Assembly (NCBI GenBank): GCA_016938095.1
Contig: JAFGVG010000449.1
Coordinates: 1-14,211, forward strand
Reading direction: 5' to 3'
Length of the DNA: 14,211 nt
Source: Bacteroidales bacterium
Lineage (GTDB): Bacteria > Bacteroidota > Bacteroidia > Bacteroidales > UBA10428
The notes beneath the pieces were generated by a model, which saw only the letters and a program-made list of their open reading frames with translations, was not told the DNA's origin and did no database searches. Below are positions 8,081 to 14,211 of this stretch, piece by piece. The position numbers were made by a program, and so were the translations under genes. The first letter of the stretch is position 1; every line of letters starts with the position of its first letter.

Positions 8081-10642
8081 TCATCGTACAACAAGGTTAT
8101 ATATGGTTCCGGCTTTTCCATGAAATACAATACATTCGCCATTGCTTTTATCAAGGTTGATATCAACAGGTTTTTTACTGAATGATTCAATAACAGTAAC
8201 ACGTTGACCTGGCCAGGGATTCAAAATCTGGCAAATATTGTCTTTTCGTGCTTCCACCTGAAGAAAGTAGACTTCTTTGGCATTTTTAGCAGCAGAAACC
8301 AGGAATGCACCACGTGCCTGAAAATTTCTAAAAGCAATAATCTCTTCGGACTTTACTGCCGGGAAAAGGTGAATCCGCCCGCTTCGACTGTTCAATAGGG
8401 CTTCAGCATTAAGGTCATTCCAGAAGGCTTCATAACCTTGCTGCCCCAACAGGGTTAAAGTTTGCCCCGTTGTTCCTGCATTATTCAGTTTACGTGCCGT
8501 TCGGAGCATCATCTCTTTTTGTTCCCTGGGTGAATCCAGGGTAATGTCGTCTGATAACAATACCGGGTACTGCGCAGCTTCACCAAAATGGTCAGCATCG
8601 AAATGAACTGGCTCTATACCTTTAATGGCACAATACATGGGACCTTCCGGACCTTCCCAAACGGGATAAGGAGCCAGATGACCGGCTACTTCACGCCACT
8701 GCTTTCGCAGATCAACATCTACATTAAGTATTTCCGATGCCTCAGCAGCTTTGTTAAGGCCCCATTTAAACATACATAAGGAGCTGATGACATCTTTGTT
8801 CATGGACAATCCGGCATACCAGCCCCACTTTTCAGGTTCCATGGATGGTATAATATGATAATAACCATCTTCACCCTTTTTTGCGTAGTTTGCGTAAAAA
8901 ACAGCCATCTCCTTCAGGAGTGGATAACATTCGTGGCGCAAAACATCTATATCACCGCCATAATCCCACTCGTCCCAAACAGGCCTGATGATTTGGGCCA
9001 TTGTTTCGAGGCAAAACTCAAGTGTAAGTGTTGTATGCACAATCTTATCAGGCTTTATCGGAGGCTGATACCCATGCAAAATGGCCATTCCCGGCATGCC
9101 AAACATAATACGTGCATTGTTTTTTGCGCCATCCATCCAATGCCATACCAATTGTTTCCACATTTGCTGATGATCCGCCCAGTTGCGAACAAAGTGCATG
9201 GTGGTGAATACTTCGTTGTAGCAAGGAGAACTGCTCCAGGCCTGGGCATCTCTTTCGGGATGTACATACTCGGCGCTGCACTCGTATTTTCTCATGTCGG
9301 TATGTGTGCCTCCCCCGTGATGATCGGCATAACTGTTGTATATGCTTTTAATATCGTCTGTGCAACCATCGCCGGTCAACCCGTAATACACCCTGCCATT
9401 CTCGCGTTTGTCATAAAAAGCATTCCACCACAGGTTGTTCTCTTCGAGTATGCCATCGAAACCGCTTTTTTCTGCTTGGGCCAATCTTTCTTTTGCCAAT
9501 TTTAAAACGTCAGGCCCATCCGTTGTGGTTACAATAGTTACCAATGCCTCAAATTGTCCTTCCATTGGGGGAAAAAATACAGTTGTGGCAGCACCTTTGG
9601 ATTTTGCAATTCGCTCATTTGGAGGAGGTGTACCTAGTCCCGTCTGGCCTTCCACCGCCTCAATCTTTGTTTCCCCGGGGGTAAGAAGAACGCCTACGAG
9701 AACATATTCAAAGCCTTGAGGAAATGTTTTCTCCGGTGGCATACGCTGACGTATCCAGAAATATTTTCCGTCTGTTCCACTGGTTGGTGCGTCCATTGGG
9801 TAGTTGAAAGCGCTGTCTGCCTCAGTTCCCGGTTTAATGTATGTTGTTCCCTCGGCATTCATATAATCCTCATGCGCCGTATCGCGATGCCGGAAAAGGC
9901 GCAGCCAAACCTGCTCCTTTATTCCGTGAAGCTTACCACGAATAGCATAAATATTACTGGACATACCCAATACATACTGTAAATCAGCTTTCGCGCCCTG
10001 TTTTTCAAGGGTCATTTCCACCAGTCCATTGGCACAGCTCTGCGTTATTTCAGGAGGAACAGCTCCTTTCATCTGATCAATTCCCAGGATTATTTGCCCA
10101 ACGGGTTTCAGACATGGCATGGCATACTCATAAGGCTGCCTGTATGGATCGTAAAAGCCACCCTCTTTTAGGAGGTAACCGTAGCCCCAGGGGCGCTGTC
10201 CGTCATTTCCTTTTCCTTTAAAACCAGCATTGGCCGGAGAACTGGCACCCTCAACAATTTCCTGTAAGGTGACGGTCTTAAGTCCTCTCGGATTCACTCT
10301 TCGGTCCCATACATCATTTTTTGTAAGGCTTAAGGTAATACGATCAGTAGGACCCCAAAGTGTAGTGCGCATCTTCAGGTTATTGATGGTCATTGCCTTT
10401 CCGTCACGAGGGTAACAACGCCTGTCGGGTAGTGGGTTCAACGTATCCAATGTACTTTTCAGCCGAACAGATTTTGCTGCTTCGCGTAATGTGATTTCCC
10501 TTTCCCATGGCAACTGGCTGGTTTCCTGTGAAAATAGCCCGAGTGGCAACACAAAAACTATAATGATTAATAAAATGATGCTATTTGTTACACAGTTTCC
10601 CTGAAAAATCAGGAGGGCTTTTGAATGAATATCATTTTTCAT
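8081..10642 (-). CDS. GH95-like glycoside hydrolase (six-hairpin fold), exported
   Basis: The 853-residue protein has a 19-residue polar start, a hydrophobic segment at about 20-37 and a likely cleavage near LFSQ (residue 39), so it is exported or membrane-anchored. Residues about 60-390 form a beta-rich N-terminal domain (RITLSLTKNDVWD at 101-113 resembles the strand in GH95 and related enzymes). Residues about 400-745 look like an alpha-6 barrel, and 750-853 a small beta domain (LLNSRSGRIHLFPAVK, then ILNPWPG). The block HIIPSMEPEKWGWYAGLSMN followed by NKAAEASEILNVDVDLRKQW matches the GH95 block around the general acid, pointing to Glu604 or Glu602. The GH95 HRH...SHL motif is replaced by HFDADHFGEAAQYP, so this is a divergent relative; alpha-L-fucosidase or alpha-galactosidase activity cannot be assumed. 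No internal ATG near the start offers an alternative. It lies 194 nt after the GH43 remnant. Confidence 0.68.
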   Translation of the reverse strand: MKNDIHSKALLIFQGNCVTNSIILLIIIVFVLPLGLFSQETSQLPWEREITLREAAKSVRLKSTLDTLNPLPDRRCYPRDGKAMTINNLKMRTTLWGPTDRITLSLTKNDVWDRRVNPRGLKTVTLQEIVEGASSPANAGFKGKGNDGQRPWGYGYLLKEGGFYDPYRQPYEYAMPCLKPVGQIILGIDQMKGAVPPEITQSCANGLVEMTLEKQGAKADLQYVLGMSSNIYAIRGKLHGIKEQVWLRLFRHRDTAHEDYMNAEGTTYIKPGTEADSAFNYPMDAPTSGTDGKYFWIRQRMPPEKTFPQGFEYVLVGVLLTPGETKIEAVEGQTGLGTPPPNERIAKSKGAATTVFFPPMEGQFEALVTIVTTTDGPDVLKLAKERLAQAEKSGFDGILEENNLWWNAFYDKRENGRVYYGLTGDGCTDDIKSIYNSYADHHGGGTHTDMRKYECSAEYVHPERDAQAWSSSPCYNEVFTTMHFVRNWADHQQMWKQLVWHWMDGAKNNARIMFGMPGMAILHGYQPPIKPDKIVHTTLTLEFCLETMAQIIRPVWDEWDYGGDIDVLRHECYPLLKEMAVFYANYAKKGEDGYYHIIPSMEPEKWGWYAGLSMNKDVISSLCMFKWGLNKAAEASEILNVDVDLRKQWREVAGHLAPYPVWEGPEGPMYCAIKGIEPVHFDADHFGEAAQYPVLLSDDITLDSPREQKEMMLRTARKLNNAGTTGQTLTLLGQQGYEAFWNDLNAEALLNSRSGRIHLFPAVKSEEIIAFRNFQARGAFLVSAAKNAKEVYFLQVEARKDNICQILNPWPGQRVTVIESFSKKPVDINLDKSNGECIVFHGKAGTIYNLVVR

Positions 10643-10655
10643 ACTGTTATATAAT

Positions 10656-10669
10656 ATGTCTCAGGACAT
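10656..10669. repeat. Small hairpin in the leader of the GH95-like gene
   Basis: ATGTC and GACAT enclose the loop TCAG, 14 to 27 nt before the start codon of the GH95-like gene. A hairpin this close to the ribosome site might influence translation, but five base pairs are easily found by chance. An AAACGTTT palindrome of the kind at the centre of LacI-type operators lies just upstream at 10680-10687. Confidence 0.25.
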
Positions 10670-10836
10670 GGTTTATATTAAACGTTTTATGGTAATCTAC
10701 TAAAGCGAAACGATTTGAGGTTTCAGATAATATCAGTTGTATTCTGTGAGATGAATTTATAGTACAATTTGTGAACGCGGTTACGTTTTCCACTTTCGTT
10801 GATATTTCCCGCCATGCGGTTTGTTCTTTTCCACTA

Positions 10837-11085
10837 TTAACAATGTTCGCTTTCCATTCGCCAGTTGGTCAGATCATCCAATGCAGCAGACCATACCACG
10901 TAACCGGCATCGCAAAAGGTAGTTGAACCTGCCTTATCATGCGATCCGTAAATATACCGCCTGTCACCAAACACCCTGGGCTCGCCATCGGAAGTGTATT
11001 CCCAGGGGGAAAGAAAAGGATTCTGGCCAACCATGTTTGAACTCCATAGCGCCCAGAAAAAAAGTATACCAAGAAGCTTTTTCAT
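10837..11085 (-). pseudogene. Truncated GH43 family glycosidase (N-terminal remnant)
   Basis: The 82-codon frame begins with a clear signal peptide (MKKLLGILFFWALWSSNMVGQ) and continues NPFLSPWEYTSDGEPRVFGD, RRYIYGSHDKAGSTTFCDAG and YVVWSAALDDLTNWR. This is the first propeller blade of GH43 enzymes, with Asp33 (in SDGEPRVFG) as the likely catalytic base. GH43 proteins normally have 300 residues or more in the catalytic domain. Here the frame ends in MESEHC followed by TAA TAG, and no GH43-like sequence with the general acid or remaining blades appears downstream before the GH95-like gene. It is therefore probably a deletion remnant rather than a functional enzyme, although a secreted short peptide could still be made. 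It lies 102 nt after the MFS transporter, as an operon partner would. An assembly error or an intact paralogue elsewhere is possible. Confidence 0.8.
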
Positions 11086-11187
11086 CGGAATGAAGTTTAA
11101 TTGTTACTTATTTTTTGCTTTAAATCGATGTCAATGATTGGATATATCTTATTGCAGCCAATGTTTGCTTTTCTATTTTTGATGTTA

Positions 11188-12510
11188 CTATTCAGCAAAT
11201 TGCTTTTCCAGTTCTTCCAATGTTTTACCTTTGGTTTCAGGCACATATTTCAGTACAAACAGTAAATTAACCAGACAAATCAAGGCAAAAATCAGGAAAG
11301 TAAACCCGCCGCTCAGCTTTTCGAGCATGACCGGAAACGCGATACTTACAATGGCGCAGGCAATCCAAAGCGAAACAATGGCAACCGACATTCCTTTGCT
11401 GCGTAACCGGTTGGGAAACAATTCAGCAACAACAACCCAAAGAGCGGGTCCCAGTGAGGCTGCAAAAAAGGCAATATAGCCAAGAATAAAAGTCAGTACC
11501 AGAACTCCGGTAGTCTGTTGGGTGAAAAATAAGCCCGACAACCCGGCAAGCATCAGCATCATTCCTGTTGAGCCAACGATAATTAATAATTTCCGGCCAA
11601 ACCGATCGATTAAAACCATGGCCACCAAGGTAAAAATCAGGTTTGTTCCGCCAATCAGAATGGTTTGCAGCAAAGCTGAATCATTGCTTTGCCCCACGTT
11701 CGCGAATATTTTCGGCGCATAATACATAATCGTGTTAATTCCGGTAATCTGCTGAAACAGGGCCAATATTGCCCCAATAAATAAAAGCGGCTTTATTTTG
11801 GGTGCCAGCAGATCGCGAAAAGTCGACTCTTCCTGGCTTTTTAAACTTTCCTCAATTTCTTTTAAATCGGCTGATGCGTATTCCTTTCCCGAAGTTTTAA
11901 CCAGCACGTTAAATGCATCGTCATTTCGGCCATGAGCCACCAGCCATCGCGGACTTTCGGGTACCAGAAACAAGCTGACAAATAACAACAATGCGGGTGC
12001 CGCCATTACCAGCAACATCCATCGCCAGTTGTTTTCGCCGGTATTAACCAGTAAATAGTTGCTGAAAAATGCCACCAGAATCCCGATTACGATAGCCAAT
12101 TGATTGAGGGAAACCAATGTTCCACGGTATTTGGCCGGTGCAATTTCAGCGATATACATGGGTGAAAGAATCGAAGCAACGCCAACGGCAAGACCGCCCA
12201 ATATACGTGCAAACAAAAAAGAAACCAGCGAATGAGCGAATGCGCTACCTAAAGCTGAAACAAAAAACAGCAGTGCGGCCAGCATCAGCACTTTTTTACG
12301 GCCATAAAGGTCGCTGCTTTTTCCGGCCAGGAAAACACCGGCTATGCAGCCAAACAGCAAACTGCTCACTGTCCAGCCCAATCCGGCTTCCGACAAGCCA
12401 AAATAAGGTTGAATAAAAATAATGGTTCCGGAAATAACCGCGGTGTCGAAACCAAACAAAAGCCCACCCAATGCAGCTACTACGGAAATTAGAATGACAT
12501 ACAATTTCAT
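11188..12510 (-). CDS. MFS sugar porter (hexose/pentose:proton symporter-like)
   Basis: This 440-residue protein has the hydrophobicity of a 12-helix inner-membrane transporter and all hallmarks of the sugar porter family: GGLLFGFDTAVISG in helix 1, SSDLYGRKK (65-73), PESPRWLV (184-191), FQQITGINTIMYYAPKIF (252-269) with the sugar-binding QQITGIN, IDRFGRK (301-307), GPALWVVVAELFPNRLR (354-370), and the terminal PETKGKTLEELE. Relatives import xylose, arabinose, galactose or glucose with protons; the sugar cannot be read from sequence. The length and the cytoplasmic loop between helices 6 and 7 are normal. It starts 82 nt after the cupin isomerase gene, so the product is probably the importer of monosaccharides released by the hydrolases and fed to that isomerase. 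Confidence 0.93.
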   Translation of the reverse strand: MKLYVILISVVAALGGLLFGFDTAVISGTIIFIQPYFGLSEAGLGWTVSSLLFGCIAGVFLAGKSSDLYGRKKVLMLAALLFFVSALGSAFAHSLVSFLFARILGGLAVGVASILSPMYIAEIAPAKYRGTLVSLNQLAIVIGILVAFFSNYLLVNTGENNWRWMLLVMAAPALLLFVSLFLVPESPRWLVAHGRNDDAFNVLVKTSGKEYASADLKEIEESLKSQEESTFRDLLAPKIKPLLFIGAILALFQQITGINTIMYYAPKIFANVGQSNDSALLQTILIGGTNLIFTLVAMVLIDRFGRKLLIIVGSTGMMLMLAGLSGLFFTQQTTGVLVLTFILGYIAFFAASLGPALWVVVAELFPNRLRSKGMSVAIVSLWIACAIVSIAFPVMLEKLSGGFTFLIFALICLVNLLFVLKYVPETKGKTLEELEKQFAE

Positions 12511-12592
12511 TTGCGAAAGTATTAGCGAGATAGCACAAATACCTGTTTTTATTGATTTTCCGGTTTCCCGTGTGCCTGAAAATCTAATTGCT

Positions 12593-13162
12593 TCAAATTA
12601 ATATTGGTTTACCATCTGATTCAACCAGTCTTGCAGAGAAACCATTATCTGCAATTTCCTCGTAGTTGTGCCCTGCGTCCGAAGGCCAGCAGGCTCCAAC
12701 AATAAGCTTATCATTACCTGTGTTGGCTAAACGGTGCGCGACTTTGCTGCCAATGTAATGCAGACTCCCCGGAAAAACTTCTTCTGCCCAGGTATTCCGG
12801 TTGCGATCCATTAAAATCAACATTCCTCTTCCCCGGACTCCCCAGTAAAACTCGGCACGGTCAGCCTGTGCGTGAAAATGACCTTTGGTCATGAAATATT
12901 CATTGTCCACCTTCCCCGGATAAAGCGTTGACGCACCAAAATAGAGTCCACCCGGCGTTCCATCCTCCACAGGCAACCAGGATTGTACAGTGTAAACCAA
13001 CTGCTCCTGATCCAGCTGATTAAAAACTTCTTCGTTCTGAAAAACGCCTTTAAGATCTTTCAATCTTCGGAGTTGATTGATAATCGGATCACCCTTAAGG
13101 GAATAATTGATCAAATCCAATATTACAGGTGATTTATTGATCATTAAATGTTGGTTTTCCAT
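12593..13162 (-). CDS. Cupin-type (archaeal-type) glucose-6-phosphate isomerase
   Basis: The 189-residue protein matches the cupin phosphoglucose isomerase family: GTPGGLYFGASTLYPGKVDN, EYFMTKGHFHAQADRAEFYW, PGSLHYIGSKVAHRLANTG, and WPSDAGHNYEEI. The metal ligands are expected at His95, His97, Glu104 and His143; all are present, so it is probably active. The enzyme interconverts glucose 6-phosphate and fructose 6-phosphate in the cytoplasm using a bound metal and is unrelated to the ordinary Pgi. The ATG at 13160-13162 lies 8 nt after the regulator stop, indicating co-transcription; an in-frame ATG six codons later is a possible alternative start. Next to a sugar importer it should process imported hexose after phosphorylation, although a related ketose/aldose substrate cannot be excluded. 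Confidence 0.9.
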   Translation of the reverse strand: MENQHLMINKSPVILDLINYSLKGDPIINQLRRLKDLKGVFQNEEVFNQLDQEQLVYTVQSWLPVEDGTPGGLYFGASTLYPGKVDNEYFMTKGHFHAQADRAEFYWGVRGRGMLILMDRNRNTWAEEVFPGSLHYIGSKVAHRLANTGNDKLIVGACWPSDAGHNYEEIADNGFSARLVESDGKPILI

Positions 13163-13170
13163 GGTATGGT

Positions 13171-14190
13171 TTAAAATGATTTTCTTACGTTCATCAGGAA
13201 AGGGTTATCCACTCTAAGTTTTTGATTACTTAGTACCATTTCAGCCATTGTTTTTCCCATCAGTGCGAAGTCGGTTGAAATAGTAGTTATACCAGAAGCC
13301 ACAATTCCTTTCAGTGGAGTCTCGTTGTATGATATAATACCCATTTCAACCCCTAATTGCATGTTGTGCCTTATTGAGTATTTCACCAGATATTCCAGGT
13401 CTCGGTCCTCAACCACCACAAAAGCATCGCCTGGTTTTATTTCAAAGAGGGTTATGTCACTTACGACTTCTGCCTGCACCGGATGTTGCCTGCAATAATC
13501 CCTGAACCCGGTTGCAATATCGCGGAAATGAGACTTTTGATTGCGTACCACCAATACCATCCGTTGATATTTATCCACCCGCGCCCTGTATCTTTTAAGT
13601 ATCCGGTATATATCACGTTCAAAATCCTGACAAACATAAGGGTAAAGGTTACGATACTGTTTCCGCCCCTGGTCAAGAATATAAACTTTGTCGGGCGGTA
13701 ATTTTTCAATCAGTTTATGACCTTCGGGATGATCGACAGGCATAATCACGTATTCAGAATAATTACCGATTGATGCTTCAATAATTACCTGAAACATCTT
13801 CGGATTATTGTGATGAAAAAAGATTTGCTCAGTTCCTTCCTTTTTCAGTGTGTCTTTAAAAGAATGGTACAGCTCTTCCTTATATGCTGTCAGACGATCA
13901 AAAACAAGCATTACCCTATGTCGAAAATTTGTGGTTTCATTCAGGATAAAGTATCCCTTACCCACCTGCGAAGTAATAATTCCTTTGGATTTCAACTCAT
14001 TGTAGGCCATTAGAACCGTATCCTGCGAAATGCTGTATTGTTGGCATAAACTGTTAATTGAAGGAATCTGATCACCCTTTTTGAGTTGTCCTGTATGGAT
14101 ATGCAGATGAATAGCATCAATAATTTGCCGGTACTTAGGGACCTGAAAATTATGCTCAAAATGAATATGAAGGGGTTTTCTGAATTTCAT
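13171..14190 (-). CDS. GntR-family transcriptional regulator with periplasmic-binding-like effector domain
   Basis: The first 82 residues are a GntR winged helix: PKYRQIIDAIHLHIHTGQLK, GDQIPSINSLCQQYSISQDT, then VLMAYNELKSKGIITSQVGK and GYF. The region from about 90 to 339 looks like a LacI/AraR-type ligand-binding domain (RVMLVFDRLTAYKEE at the start, YVIMPVDHPEG, VEDRDLEYLVKYS, SYNETPLKGIVASGITTIST and FALMGKTMAEMVL near the end). Such proteins bind DNA as dimers and are released by a sugar or sugar-phosphate ligand. The gene is the first of the regulator-isomerase-transporter group and therefore probably controls it. A 12-bp dyad overlapping its start codon could be an autoregulatory site. 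The ligand is unknown. Confidence 0.92.
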   Translation of the reverse strand: MKFRKPLHIHFEHNFQVPKYRQIIDAIHLHIHTGQLKKGDQIPSINSLCQQYSISQDTVLMAYNELKSKGIITSQVGKGYFILNETTNFRHRVMLVFDRLTAYKEELYHSFKDTLKKEGTEQIFFHHNNPKMFQVIIEASIGNYSEYVIMPVDHPEGHKLIEKLPPDKVYILDQGRKQYRNLYPYVCQDFERDIYRILKRYRARVDKYQRMVLVVRNQKSHFRDIATGFRDYCRQHPVQAEVVSDITLFEIKPGDAFVVVEDRDLEYLVKYSIRHNMQLGVEMGIISYNETPLKGIVASGITTISTDFALMGKTMAEMVLSNQKLRVDNPFLMNVRKSF

Positions 14191-14201
14191 ACCTCTAGGT
14201 A
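14190..14201. promoter_or_regulatory. Dyad TACCT-CT-AGGTA at the regulator start codon
   Basis: TACCT (14190-14194) and AGGTA (14197-14201) are exact inverted copies two bases apart, overlapping the first base of the regulator's start codon. Spacing and symmetry are of the size bound by GntR dimers, so it may be an autoregulatory operator. A matching dyad was not found before the transporter, and a 12-bp dyad can occur by chance. Confidence 0.25.
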
Positions 14202-14211
14202 GTTCTATGCA

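Noticed and set aside
7996..8202. 68-codon minus-strand frame at the end of the GH95-like gene
   Set aside because: It mostly overlaps that gene in another frame, and the part outside has no recognisable content.
8855..9505. 216-codon frame on the plus strand
   Set aside because: It lies wholly antisense to the GH95-like gene, has no recognisable domain, and its frame is explained by the codon composition of the opposite strand.
10671..10760. AAACG-containing sites (10680-10687, near 10707) as LacI-type operators
   Set aside because: Only the 8-bp AAACGTTT core is symmetric, and no LacI-family gene is present in the window.
1..14211. CRISPR array, tRNA or rRNA genes, complete insertion sequence
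   Set aside because: No regularly spaced repeats, no cloverleaf-like segments and no transposase were seen on either strand.

Overview
The window looks like chromosomal DNA of a polysaccharide-degrading member of the Bacteroidota. Supporting points are a two-component sensor with Reg_prop repeats and a Y_Y_Y domain, several secreted or lipoprotein glycoside hydrolases, A-rich leaders without strong Shine-Dalgarno sites, and a TTTG / TAnnTTTG promoter. An order-level placement (Marinilabiliales-like) would only be a guess. Every convincing gene is on the minus strand, so the biological order runs from the right edge to the left.

Right part (about 11.2-14.2 kb), a hexose-uptake block: a GntR-type repressor with a periplasmic-binding-like effector domain, then 8 nt later a cupin-type (archaeal-type) glucose-6-phosphate isomerase, then an MFS sugar-porter transporter. 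Together these suggest sensing of a sugar or sugar phosphate, import of free hexose and entry into glycolysis.

Middle (8.1-11.1 kb): an 82-codon remnant of a GH43 glycosidase keeps its signal peptide and first propeller blade but has lost the rest. It is followed by a large GH95-like (six-hairpin) glycosidase. Then comes a 470-nt gene-free stretch (7611-8080) rich in dyad symmetry: a 24-bp perfect palindrome, 9-bp inverted arms 12 bp apart, and a nearly perfect inverted repeat that also holds a direct octamer.

Left-centre (0.7-7.6 kb): a 1300-residue hybrid sensor kinase with two predicted seven-bladed propellers, Y_Y_Y, one membrane segment, coiled coil, HisKA, HATPase and receiver, but without the AraC DNA-binding domain of classical Bacteroidetes hybrid regulators. 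A GH5 beta-mannanase-like enzyme follows 42 nt later, and a GH30 lipoprotein glucosidase/glucanase after that, with its own plausible promoter. No SusC/SusD pair is in the window, so this is a carbohydrate-enzyme cluster rather than a complete polysaccharide utilisation locus.

Left edge: the first 76 codons of aspartate kinase, separated from the GH30 gene by 450 nt with no intact gene, only a possible membrane-peptide relic and a sequence resembling an insertion-sequence end.

The cluster probably serves degradation of plant or algal glucans and mannans outside the cytoplasm, followed by monosaccharide import. The individual enzymes are recognised at family level; exact substrates are inference. 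I saw no clearly novel multi-gene system. The most interesting items are the output-less propeller sensor, the dyad-rich leader region and the broken GH43.
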